DNA of 39,402 nucleotides, taken from contig DAHWUG010000002.1 of NCBI GenBank assembly GCA_027334715.1, positions 1 to 39,402 of the forward strand. Direction: 5' to 3'. Both the position numbers and the translations under genes were made by a program. Each line of letters begins with the position of its first letter. The first letter of the stretch is position 1. Shown here one piece after another: positions 16,787-24,617 of the stretch. The stretch is from Nanobdellota archaeon (lineage in GTDB: Archaea; Nanobdellota; Nanobdellia; Pacearchaeales; GW2011-AR1). The notes beneath the pieces were generated by a model. The model was not told the origin of the DNA and did not search any database. It saw only the letters and a program-made list of their open reading frames with translations.

Positions 16787-18007
16787 ATGATACAAAATAT
16801 GGATAAGAAATTAATGGTTTCTTTCCTACTAGCGGTGAGCGTTTTATTCCTTCTTGCTAGTGTTAGTGCTACTTCACCATTGGCAACAATAACCAATGTC
16901 GAAGTCAACGGTGTCAGTGCAAGTTCAAATCCAGCAATAAGTGTTGGAGATACTGTAACTGTAAGAGTTGATTTCACTGGTTTGGCTAATGTGCAGGGCA
17001 TTACAGTACAAGCAACATTAGAAGGAAACAGTAAAAATGTCAATGCTGAGACAAATGTATTTGATGTTGAATCAGGATCTTTGTACACAAAGAGTCTTAA
17101 CATCAATGTTCCATTTGACTTGAAAGATGCACTTAGCGATAATGTGAATCTTCATATAAGGATAAGCGGAAACGGCTTCAGCACAGAAGCTGACTATCCT
17201 TTGAGAGTTCAGAGAAGTTCTTATGTTGCAGATATTTTATCTGTAATAACTCCTCAGCAAGTCAAAGCAGGACAACTTTTCCCTGTTGACTTTGTCATAC
17301 AGAATGACGGATACAACGACCTCACTGACCTTTATGTAACTGCAAGCATACCAGCATTGAGTGTTACACAAACAGTTTTTGTTGGAGACCTTGTTGCATT
17401 ACCATGCAACAAAGATGCTACTTCTGTTTCAAACTACAACGTCAACATTACAAGAAAATGTAATGAAAACGGCCAGGAAACAGTAAGCGGAAGGGTATTC
17501 CTTCAGTTGCCATACGGCGTCCAGACAGGAACATATGCAATCCAGTTGAATGCTTTCAACGGGGACACAAGTTCAAGTCAGATAGCACAGGTCAGCATAA
17601 GCAATGACTTTTCTTCAGGAAATTTCATTGTTTCAGGAAATCAGGTGCTTATCGTTAACCCTACAAACAATGTTGTTGTTTACAGGCTTGTTCCTGAATC
17701 AACAGGTTCTGCTTCAGTCAGCGTAAGCGATACAGTTGTCGCTGTTCCAGCTGGCGCAAGCAAGACAGTAACTACACAAGTTTCTGGAGCTGTTACAGGT
17801 CAGCCTTACATAGTAGACGTCTTTGATTCCAATGGGAATCTTGTTCAGAGAGTTAGCTTCACTGCACCACAAGTAGGCACATCTAGTCCAGTCATTGTAT
17901 TGACAATAATCCTTGCAATAATCTTTGTTGTATTGCTTGTTGTCCTTATAGTATTGATTGGAAAGAAACCTGAAAAAACAGAGGAATTCGGAGAAAGTTA
18001 CTACTAA
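16787..18007 (+). CDS. Secreted membrane-anchored surface protein, S-layer candidate
   Basis: 406 aa. The signal peptide is MDKKLMVSFLLAVSVLFLLA with likely cleavage at VSA-TSP near residue 29. A beta-rich ectodomain of roughly 335 residues follows, with Ser/Thr/Val/Asn bias and probably three or four Ig-like domains (for example VTVRVDFTGLANVQGITVQA, and FPVDFVIQNDGYNDL near residue 165). One pair of Cys (LPCNKD and RKCNENG) may form a disulfide. A C-terminal transmembrane helix (about 368-391) is followed by a short charged tail. The ATG at 16799 (MDKK) is an equally good start. Strong promoter, leader hairpin and T-rich terminator suggest high expression, as for an S-layer or major surface protein. 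No specific family is recognised. Confidence 0.75.
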   Translation: MIQNMDKKLMVSFLLAVSVLFLLASVSATSPLATITNVEVNGVSASSNPAISVGDTVTVRVDFTGLANVQGITVQATLEGNSKNVNAETNVFDVESGSLYTKSLNINVPFDLKDALSDNVNLHIRISGNGFSTEADYPLRVQRSSYVADILSVITPQQVKAGQLFPVDFVIQNDGYNDLTDLYVTASIPALSVTQTVFVGDLVALPCNKDATSVSNYNVNITRKCNENGQETVSGRVFLQLPYGVQTGTYAIQLNAFNGDTSSSQIAQVSISNDFSSGNFIVSGNQVLIVNPTNNVVVYRLVPESTGSASVSVSDTVVAVPAGASKTVTTQVSGAVTGQPYIVDVFDSNGNLVQRVSFTAPQVGTSSPVIVLTIILAIIFVVLLVVLIVLIGKKPEKTEEFGESYY

Positions 18008-18009
18008 AT

Positions 18010-18044
18010 ATCTTTTTTTCTTTTTATTTTTTTATTTAGTCTTT
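18010..18044 (+). terminator. T-rich terminator after the surface-protein gene
   Basis: Several runs of 5-7 T immediately after the stop codon, without a hairpin, as typical for archaeal intrinsic termination. Confidence 0.55.
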
Positions 18045-18102
18045 CTCCATCCTCAATTTTATACTAAATAGTCAATATCTGGCGTATGCCAAAACTAGAC
18101 AA

Positions 18103-18420
18103 ATGATAACAAACACTAAAACTGTAATCCAAAGGATAAAGGAGCTGCATTACATTAATCTTGATGGAATACTTGATGAAGCAATAAGGGAGCATGATTC
18201 ACGTGTCTGTAATCTTGATAATGGACCATTGCATCATTCTATAGTTTATTGGGATTCAGTAATAGGATTATATACCCTGTCTCTTCCAGAACATGAAAGG
18301 GTTTCAGAAGAAAAATTAAAGAGAATGCTGGAAGGAAAAGCCAGGCGTCTGCGCATAAACAAATGCGCTGAATGCGAAAGAGTTGCAATACACCTTTTTG
18401 AAGCGTATAAATTAGATTAA
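18103..18420 (+). CDS. Hypothetical protein with a C-terminal CxxC
   Basis: 105 aa, unrecognised. It is mostly helical and ends with NKCAECERVAIHLFEAYKLD, so the CAEC pair could bind metal or form a disulfide. A TTTATACTAAAT element at about 18058-18069 would start transcription at about 18086, where a 6-codon ORF (MPKLDK) begins; its TGA overlaps this ATG as ATGA, suggesting re-initiation. No membrane segment. Confidence 0.65.
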   Translation: MITNTKTVIQRIKELHYINLDGILDEAIREHDSRVCNLDNGPLHHSIVYWDSVIGLYTLSLPEHERVSEEKLKRMLEGKARRLRINKCAECERVAIHLFEAYKLD

Positions 18421-18438
18421 ATGTTTTATAGATATTTT

Positions 18439-19184
18439 TTATTTTAATTTTATAGACTTAAAAATGATTGTTGGTGGAGCCATTCTTAATAATTTTGGAG
18501 TATAATCCCATAATCCATACCAAGGATCATAAGAATATCTCTTTCTAGAATCCGGTTCAATTATTCTTTCAACTTTGAAACCAGATTTAATCAAGGGGTC
18601 ATATAATTCACTTGTTGTATGATTATACATTACAAATTTTTTTGATTTGTCTAAGAATGTCTCTACCCATTTTCCTGTATTAAAATAACTATCTTTTATT
18701 TTAAGTGATTTAGAATCAATCATCCTGTACATAGGGTGATCTAAACTGAATACAAAAAGTCCTTTCTTTTTTAAGACCCTATAAACTTCCTTAAAACAGG
18801 AGTATAAATCATCTATATAATGCAATGCAAATGCCGAAAAAACAATATCTTGACTGTTTGATTTTATCTGGGGTAATTTTTTTATATCACCTTGATAAAA
18901 GGTAATTTTAACATTATTCTTTTGCGCAAGTCTTTTTGCAAATTTTAACTGTTCTTCAGAAATATCAATTCCTGTAACAATTGCACCTTGTTTTGCAAAA
19001 GCTATAGAACATTGAGCCCACCACAGCCAATTTCTAAAATTTTTTTTCCTTTTACATTTCCTAATAATTTGAAATGTTTTTCGTTTGGGCTTCCTGGACC
19101 ATAATGAACATCTATGGGGATTTTAGATATTTTTTGGTAATATTCTGATGCCGACTCCCACCATTTTTTTGTTTCTTTAGTCAT
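18439..19184 (-). pseudogene. SAM-dependent methyltransferase with a single-base frameshift
   Basis: A class I methyltransferase split by one missing base. The first part starts at 19184 and reaches the SAM-binding motif LEIGCGG before running into a stop. Adding one G in the G-run at 19017-19019 restores motif I as LEIGCGGAQCSIAFAKQGA and the frame then reads through GIDISEEQL, DIVFSAFALHYIDD and VYRVLKKKGLFVFSLDHP to the stop at 18439, a 248-aa protein. The downstream part resembles the UbiE/COQ5-like methyltransferase group; substrate unknown. A leaderless promoter (CCTTAAAATTG, about 19206-19216) is intact. The lesion may be a recent mutation or a sequencing or assembly error in a homopolymer. 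Confidence 0.85.
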
Positions 19185-19224
19185 TTTATTAATAACAATT
19201 CTACAATTTTAAGGTTTTCTCTCC

Positions 19225-19851
19225 TTAACCTTCCTCAACAAACGGCACAAAAACAAATCCGGGCAGCCGTTTTTTTATCTCAAACTCGTTTTCTGAGCGC
19301 CTTTCAAGGACTATAATTTCCTGCTCGAAGCGGGATCCTTTAGGTGCAACGAGAATTCCATGATTCTTCAGCTGAGCCATTATCTTTTCAGGAACATCTC
19401 GCAAGGCAGCGCTGATTAAAATCCTGTCAAATTTTGCCTCATCCGAAAAACCATTTGAGCCGTTTCTTTTGAAAACACGCACATTCTTGTAGCCTTCATC
19501 CTCAAGATTTTCCCTTGATTTTCTTACAAGTTCTGGAACAACTTCAAGACCAATAACTTTTCCCGTTTTTCCGACAAGCTCTGAAATCAAGGCAAGGACA
19601 TAGCCTGAACCAGAGCCTATCTCAAGAACTTTCTGGCCTGGCTTAAGGTTCAGATTTGAAAGCATAAGCGCAATGGTATAGGGCTGTGAAGTTGTCTGGC
19701 CTTTTACAAGAGGAATTGGGGCATCATCATACGCCATTTTTCTCAGGTTGTATGATATGAAATTCTCCCTGTTTACTTTTGAAAAAGCATCAATAATTTT
19801 TTCCGGCGCGCCCCTTGTTCTGAGGCTCTGAAGCAGCTCTTTTTTGTCCAT
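19225..19851 (-). CDS. pcm: Protein-L-isoaspartate O-methyltransferase
   Basis: 208 aa from the ATG at 19851 (MDKKELLQ). The longer frame reaching 19974 overlaps the divergent gene and its promoter and adds a non-conserved hydrophobic stretch. A TATA-like TATTTAAACC at about 19873-19882 fits a leaderless start at 19851. PCMT signatures are AYDDAPIPLVKGQTTSQPY (about 42-60), motif I VLEIGSGSGYVLALI, and GLEVVPELVRKSRENL. It methylates isoaspartyl residues so that damaged proteins can be repaired. It is followed on the same strand by the broken methyltransferase, which has its own promoter. Confidence 0.93.
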   Translation of the reverse strand: MDKKELLQSLRTRGAPEKIIDAFSKVNRENFISYNLRKMAYDDAPIPLVKGQTTSQPYTIALMLSNLNLKPGQKVLEIGSGSGYVLALISELVGKTGKVIGLEVVPELVRKSRENLEDEGYKNVRVFKRNGSNGFSDEAKFDRILISAALRDVPEKIMAQLKNHGILVAPKGSRFEQEIIVLERRSENEFEIKKRLPGFVFVPFVEEG

Positions 19852-19931
19852 TTCAGGAAAAAGTTTACATGGTTTAAATATCTTAATTACCACAATAAAG
19901 ATTATAAATAAAAAATCCAGTTTGGTTTGAT

Positions 19932-20282
19932 ATGGAAACAAGAGTCCAGATAGGAAACGGGCCTTCAACAACAATAGAAGAACTTGAAAGAATTGTTAGC
20001 GAGGTCAAGATGCTTAAAGCAAAGAAAATCAGGCATGACAGGAGGAAAATGAAGATACTTGGAAATCAAAACATTACAGAAAGGCTGATACATGTGCATT
20101 ACGATCCACTTTCCCCTGATTTTGGATATTCTGTTGATGATTCTGTCAGCAATGGCATAATGCCTGTAAATGTAGGGGAAGCTGAATACAACTCCAAAAA
20201 TCTTAAGGGAAGCGAATATTTTGGCAGCCACAAAACAGATGTAAAACTATTAGTTCCAGGGAAAGGAATAGTTGAAACTTAA
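19932..20282 (+). CDS. Hypothetical protein
   Basis: 116 aa, unrecognised. A basic helical N-terminal half (EELERIVSEVKMLKAKKIRH) is followed by a polar half rich in Gly, Asp and Asn, with no Cys and no membrane segment. A TATA-like GATTATAAATAA at about 19904-19915 supports a leaderless start. It is divergent from pcm and convergent with the SMC gene; its stop codon shares the first base of the duplicated 43-bp segment that follows. Confidence 0.6.
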   Translation: METRVQIGNGPSTTIEELERIVSEVKMLKAKKIRHDRRKMKILGNQNITERLIHVHYDPLSPDFGYSVDDSVSNGIMPVNVGEAEYNSKNLKGSEYFGSHKTDVKLLVPGKGIVET

Positions 20283-20396
20283 TCACACTTTCAGGCTTAT
20301 TATCTTGCTAATTCCTTCATGCATACGACGACTTTCCTGGGCGAAGTCCATGCATCACACTTTCAGGCTTATTATCTTGCTAATTCCTTCATGCAT
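20282..20396. repeat. 43-bp direct duplication of the SMC gene 3' end
   Basis: Two identical 43-base copies at 20282-20324 and 20354-20396, separated by a 29-base GC-rich spacer (period 72, a multiple of three). The second copy is the genuine end of the SMC-like gene, encoding MHEGISKIISLKV and its TGA; the first is an extra copy just beyond that stop. The spacer contains a 5-bp inverted repeat (GACTT/AAGTC). It could be a tandem duplication or an assembly artefact. Confidence 0.9.
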
Positions 20397-23219
20397 GCTA
20401 ACACCATAAAGATTTGTAGCCTTGCTTATTACTTCATCATTGTGTGTTATGACAATATACTGGCCTTTCTGCATATATTTATTGAGAAGACCTGCTAGCC
20501 TTTCTGAATTTCTTTTGTCAAGAGCTGCATCTATTTCATCAACAAGATAGAAATAATACGGCCTGTATTCCTGAATTGCAAATATTAAGGACAAAGCAAC
20601 AAGTGTCTGCTCTCCTCCTGAAAGAGACTTTACATCGAAATATCTTCCATGACCTGTCTTAACTGTTATCAAAACTCCTGTTCCTTCTGCAAATGGGTCT
20701 TGCGTATTTTCAAGCTCAAGATAGACCTGGCCTTTTGTGCTAAGCTCTGAGAAATTTCTTGAGAAAAGCTCGTTTAGTATATTAAGCGTCTGCATGAAAA
20801 CTTTTTTCTTCTTCACATCTATTTCATGAACAATCTTCAGGATGCCTTCTTTCTCTTTCTCAATTGTTTCTGATTTTTCCTTTACAGCATCATACTCTTT
20901 TTTTATTGAGTCATAGACTTCAAGGGAGCGAAGATTGACTGTTCCAATTCCTGCAAATGCCTCCTGGCTACGAGCCAGTCTTTCTGTAAGTGAATTTCTA
21001 GGTAATTTTATAATTTCAATTTCGCCGAAACCTGCAAGCTCTGTGCCAAGGTTCTCTGCTTCTGCATCAATTCTTGCCTTTGAAATCTTTACTTCATTAA
21101 TTTCCTGCTCCTCTGCACGGATTTCAGTCTGCTTTTTTGAAATCTCCAGCTCTGTGTCCCTGTTTTTTTTCTGAAAACCATCACGATCTGATATAAGCTT
21201 CTGGAATTTTTCGCTTAACTTTTCTTCCTGAACCTTTTTCTTTTCAAGAATCTCCTCTTTTTCCATCAAAGTATCCATAAGGGAATTTATATCTTCATTA
21301 ATATCCTCTTCATTCCTTAATACCTGTTTCATAGAAGCGCGTATCCTTTCTGCCTCGCGCTCTTTAAACGCAAGATCTGAATCAAGTGTTTCTTTTGTCC
21401 TTGAGGATATCTCCTGAATCTCAATCCTAAGGTTTTCATATTTTTCATCAATGTTTGCATTGTCTGCAACTTCTTCTTCAAGATTCTTTCCTTTTTTAAC
21501 AAGCTCTGAAATTTCCCTTTTCAAATCGTCTGCCTTAATCTGCATTGTCTTTATCTGCTCTTTCTTCTCTTCTATTGAAAAAAGCTTTCCGATATCAATT
21601 TCTGTTTTTGAAATTTCTGAAGCCACTTGCTCAATGTCTTTAGATAACAATTGTTTTTTTTGTGAAATTTCCTTAAGCTCTTTGTCCATGGAATCAACTC
21701 CTTTTTTCAATGCGTCAATTATTGGAGCCATTTCTTTCTTTATCATTCCAAGATGCTCTTTTGTTATCTTGCTCTTGCATACAGGGCAAACATCCATGCT
21801 TGATATTTTTTCAAGAGTCTCTCTATGATGCTCTATCTCGGATTCATTTGCATATATTATCTTTTCAATCTCTGTTTCTCTTTTGAGAATGTTGTTCATT
21901 GAATCCTGCTTTTCCGCAAGTTTATGCCTTAAATCATCAAGCTTATTCTGTGAAGAATGCTTGTCAGAAAGAGCTATTGAAATAGTTTCTATCTGCCTTA
22001 AAAGGAAATCAGATTCATTTGTATAATTCTGGAAAAGGGAATTCTTGTCATCAAGCCTTTCCTTTACATTCTTAAGCTCTGCCTTTGAAGTGTAAAACTT
22101 TTTTCTGAGGCTTTCAATCTTTTCAAGCTCAAGCTTCTTTTTCTCCATTTCCTTTCCTTTGGTTTGTGAAGTCGGGGTTTCTTTCCTAAGGCTTCTGATT
22201 GTTGCCTCAATCGAATCAAGAGATTCCTGCATTTCCTTTTTCTGGTGCAGAAGCTCATTTAGCTTTGAATTATAATTTTCCTTTCTTACATTCAATCCTG
22301 CAAGCTCTGCCCTTAAATCAGCGATTTCCTGGTTGAGTTTTTCCTGCTCCAATCCTGTTGATTCCTGAATCTGCCTGTTTATTGCAGAAATTTTAAGTTC
22401 TGTGTTTTTAATCTCTGTTTCAAATCCAACAATTGTTTTCCTGAATTTTTCAACAATCCTGTTTTTTTCCTCTATTTCTGAATTTATTACTTCTACCTCT
22501 TTTTTCTTCTTTGACAAGTCATAGGATATTATGCTTGCCTTGAGTTTTTTTATGTCTTCCTCTAACTTTTTGTATTTCAAGGCCTGCTGCCTTTCTTTTT
22601 CAAGATTGTTAAGATAAGCTGTCCTTTCCCTTAAAATGGAAGTTATTTCCTTAAGCCTTTCATCTGTTTTTTCAAGCTCATGAAGGGATTTTTCCTTTCT
22701 TGTTTCATAAACTGAAATGCCTGAAACTTCCTCCAAAATTCCCCTTCTTTCCTCTGGCTGCATTCTTACAAAATTCTGAATCTCTCCCTGCAGAATTATG
22801 TTGAATCCCTGCGGGTCAATTCCAGCCTGCGCAAGCAAGGAAAGAATGTCCTGCCTTGTTTTTGTCTCGTCGTTTATCTTGTAAATACTCTGCCCATTTT
22901 TCCTGAGAATTCTTTTTATTGATATTTCCTGTGAATCAAGTGAAAATGTTTTTTGCGAGTTGTCAAAAACGATTTCAACAGAAGCCTCTTTTGCCGGCGC
23001 GATAGATTTGCTTCCTTGGAAAATAAGATCTTTTGTATGCGAAGCCCTGAGAGATTTCATGCTCATTCTTCCCAAAACAAAGCATATTGCATCGGAAATG
23101 TTGCTTTTTCCAGATCCATTAGGGCCAAGAATGACATTTATTCCTAGTGTGAATGGAATTTCTGTTTTTTGGGGGAAGCTTTTGAAGCCATGCATCACTA
23201 ATTTTTTTATATAAGACAT
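20355..23219 (-). CDS. SMC-like chromosome ATPase with a Rad50-type zinc hook
   Basis: 954 aa from MSYIKKLVMHGFKSF at 23219; the upstream in-frame ATG at 23249 adds ten non-conserved residues. The heads are SMC-type: Walker A GPNGSGKSN (32-40), then VSGISVYETRKEKSLHELEK, and at the C-terminus GTVNLRSLEVYDSIKKEYDA, signature SLSGGEQTLVALSLIFAIQE near 865 and Walker B YLVDEIDAALD near 893. Two long coiled coils (about 165-465 and 490-790) separate them. No roughly 150-residue SMC hinge is seen; the centre instead carries CPVC (C478, C481), which is the exact midpoint and looks like a Rad50 zinc hook. Canonical SMC proteins are nearly 1200 aa. No scpA, scpB or mre11 gene is adjacent. Confidence 0.93.
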   Translation of the reverse strand: MSYIKKLVMHGFKSFPQKTEIPFTLGINVILGPNGSGKSNISDAICFVLGRMSMKSLRASHTKDLIFQGSKSIAPAKEASVEIVFDNSQKTFSLDSQEISIKRILRKNGQSIYKINDETKTRQDILSLLAQAGIDPQGFNIILQGEIQNFVRMQPEERRGILEEVSGISVYETRKEKSLHELEKTDERLKEITSILRERTAYLNNLEKERQQALKYKKLEEDIKKLKASIISYDLSKKKKEVEVINSEIEEKNRIVEKFRKTIVGFETEIKNTELKISAINRQIQESTGLEQEKLNQEIADLRAELAGLNVRKENYNSKLNELLHQKKEMQESLDSIEATIRSLRKETPTSQTKGKEMEKKKLELEKIESLRKKFYTSKAELKNVKERLDDKNSLFQNYTNESDFLLRQIETISIALSDKHSSQNKLDDLRHKLAEKQDSMNNILKRETEIEKIIYANESEIEHHRETLEKISSMDVCPVCKSKITKEHLGMIKKEMAPIIDALKKGVDSMDKELKEISQKKQLLSKDIEQVASEISKTEIDIGKLFSIEEKKEQIKTMQIKADDLKREISELVKKGKNLEEEVADNANIDEKYENLRIEIQEISSRTKETLDSDLAFKEREAERIRASMKQVLRNEEDINEDINSLMDTLMEKEEILEKKKVQEEKLSEKFQKLISDRDGFQKKNRDTELEISKKQTEIRAEEQEINEVKISKARIDAEAENLGTELAGFGEIEIIKLPRNSLTERLARSQEAFAGIGTVNLRSLEVYDSIKKEYDAVKEKSETIEKEKEGILKIVHEIDVKKKKVFMQTLNILNELFSRNFSELSTKGQVYLELENTQDPFAEGTGVLITVKTGHGRYFDVKSLSGGEQTLVALSLIFAIQEYRPYYFYLVDEIDAALDKRNSERLAGLLNKYMQKGQYIVITHNDEVISKATNLYGVSMHEGISKIISLKV

Positions 23220-23355
23220 ATTAAGGAACCAAGTTTCCTTGAAGTTCAACCTCTCTTATTTGAGCAAAGGCATATTTTTAAAGATTATTTAGAGATAAAC
23301 AAAATATATTTTCAAGTAGATTAATCTTTATAATATTCGTTTTTCTGTATTTACA

Positions 23356-23607
23356 ATGGATGTAAAGGTAAAAAAGGCAATTGGAAGCGGTGTCCACAGA
23401 TTTGAAGGCAAGGGGGATATTAAGGAGATTATGGTAAATGCGGATTTTTTCATGCCTGAAAAAGAGAAGATTGATGTATGCTTCAAGGGAGAGAACTCTT
23501 CTGGCATAATCCAGCTGTCTCTTGAAGAATCAAGAAACCTTGTTAAAGAGCTTAAAAGAGTGAACAGAATAAGAAGGAAAATAAAAGTTTTGAAGTTAAA
23601 GAAATAA
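23356..23607 (+). CDS. Hypothetical small basic protein
   Basis: 83 aa, unrecognised. It probably has a beta-rich N-terminal half (VKKAIGSGVHRFEGKGDIKE) followed by a helix and a very basic tail (KELKRVNRIRRKIKVLKLKK), which might contact nucleic acid. A CTTTATAATATT element at about 23326-23337 sits near 25 bases before the ATG. It is divergent from the SMC gene and converges on rnhB with a one-base gap between the stops. Confidence 0.65.
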   Translation: MDVKVKKAIGSGVHRFEGKGDIKEIMVNADFFMPEKEKIDVCFKGENSSGIIQLSLEESRNLVKELKRVNRIRRKIKVLKLKK

Positions 23608-23608
23608 T

Positions 23609-24283
23609 TTAAAGGGATAATTTTCTCTGGTTGGAATCTGAGTGGGCTTTTTTCCATGTGCTCCAGCTCTTTCTGAAAATTCCATGGTCATCCAGTTTCT
23701 TTAAGTTTTTTTTCAGGAATTTTTTTGTTTTTGGATCAGATGCATAGCCTGAACCTATGCTTTCACCATATTTTTCCTTGAGCATTTCCATCTCTCTTTC
23801 CCTCTCTTCTTTTGCAAGTATTGAAGCTGCTGAAACAGCGACATGATTCACATCTGCCTTGTGCTCGCATGAAATCTCTAGGTTGGAAAGATTGTCTATA
23901 TGTGTTTTGACTGTTTCCGTCCATGCTGTCCTGTTTGTTGATGGACAGTCAATCACAACTTTCATTTTTGTAAAGCCTTTGTTTATTTCATTTATTATTT
24001 TTGCAGACATCTGAGCTTCTAAATCATTAAGGTTTATTCCGTCATTATTTTTCCCATCAATCTCCTCTGCCTGCGTCTTAACTACAAAAAATGCCTCTGC
24101 TTTTTCCTTGATTATTATTTCAAGAAATGCCCTCCTTTTTTTTGTAAGCTGCTTGCTGTCCTTTACACCCAGTCTCTTCAGCTCTTTTTCTGTTTCATCT
24201 GTTATAAGACAACCAGCGAGAACCATTGGTCCAATTACAGGACCTCTGCCTGCATCATCAATACCTAAAATAAGTTGTGGCAT
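23609..24283 (-). CDS. rnhB: Ribonuclease HII
   Basis: 224 aa, full archaeal length. It removes RNA from RNA-DNA hybrids and misincorporated ribonucleotides. Motifs are GIDDAGRGPVIGPMVLAG (residues 7-24), VKDSKQLT, VVIDCPS, the ADVNHVAVSAASILAKEERE helix and GSGYASDPKT. The first motif is normally DEAGRG; here the second acidic residue is Asp (DDAGRG), a conservative change at a catalytic position. A TATA-like CTTAAAAATG lies about 25 bases upstream (around 24306-24315). Confidence 0.94.
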   Translation of the reverse strand: MPQLILGIDDAGRGPVIGPMVLAGCLITDETEKELKRLGVKDSKQLTKKRRAFLEIIIKEKAEAFFVVKTQAEEIDGKNNDGINLNDLEAQMSAKIINEINKGFTKMKVVIDCPSTNRTAWTETVKTHIDNLSNLEISCEHKADVNHVAVSAASILAKEEREREMEMLKEKYGESIGSGYASDPKTKKFLKKNLKKLDDHGIFRKSWSTWKKAHSDSNQRKLSL

Positions 24284-24378
24284 TAAAGGGAAAAAATGAT
24301 TTCATTTTTAAGCATTTCTAACTTCTAAAAAATAGTTAGTGTGATGATATTTCATTTTTATTTTCTTTTTTAGTTAGA

Positions 24379-24386
24379 TTTATAAG
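24379..24386 (+). promoter_or_regulatory. TATA box of the initiator tRNA gene
   Basis: TTTATAAG, 23 bases before the mature tRNA 5' end. The tRNA-Ser gene has a similar box, CTTTAAATTC, at 24504-24513. Confidence 0.6.
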
Positions 24387-24409
24387 CGTCTTGAAATTTG
24401 TTTTTTGAT

Positions 24410-24485
24410 AGCGGGGTAGAGGAGCCTGGAGTCCTCGCAGGGCCCATAACCCTGAGATCGTGCGGTTCAAATCCCACCCCCGCTA
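24410..24485 (+). tRNA. Initiator tRNA-Met (CAU)
   Basis: A complete cloverleaf. The acceptor is AGCGGGG/CCCCGCT with A1-U72, and A is the discriminator. D stem is GAGG/CCTC. Anticodon stem CAGGG/CCCTG has the three G-C pairs diagnostic of initiators. The loop CCCATAA puts CAU at 34-36 but has C at position 33 instead of the nearly universal U. The T stem GTGCG/CCCAC has a C-C mismatch (52-62). CCA is not encoded. Seven T residues follow (24486-24492) as a terminator. Confidence 0.93.
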
Positions 24486-24535
24486 TTTTTTTGTAATCAA
24501 AAACTTTAAATTCTTAGAATAACAGTGGAAATTAT

Positions 24536-24616
24536 GCCCACTTCGCATAATGGTATTGCACGAGATTGCTAATCTCGGCCCTTCGGGGCTCGCAGGTTCG
24601 ATTCCTGCAGTGGGCG
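24536..24616 (+). tRNA. tRNA-Ser (GCU)
   Basis: Acceptor GCCCACT/AGTGGGC with discriminator G. Anticodon stem CGAGA/TCTCG with loop TTGCTAA gives GCU. The long variable arm GCCC-TTCG-GGGC marks a class II tRNA, and the T arm is GCAGG-TTCGATT-CCTGC. CCA is not encoded. The 3' end lies one base from the stop of the convergent helicase gene. Confidence 0.94.
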
Positions 24617-24617
24617 T

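Noticed and set aside
19852-19974. N-terminal extension of the pcm gene with a hydrophobic stretch
   Set aside because: It overlaps the divergent gene at 19932 and the promoters of both genes; PCMT homology starts after MDKK.
20282-20396. CRISPR-like repeat-spacer unit
   Set aside because: Only two copies, one of which is the coding end of the SMC-like gene; no cas genes in the window.
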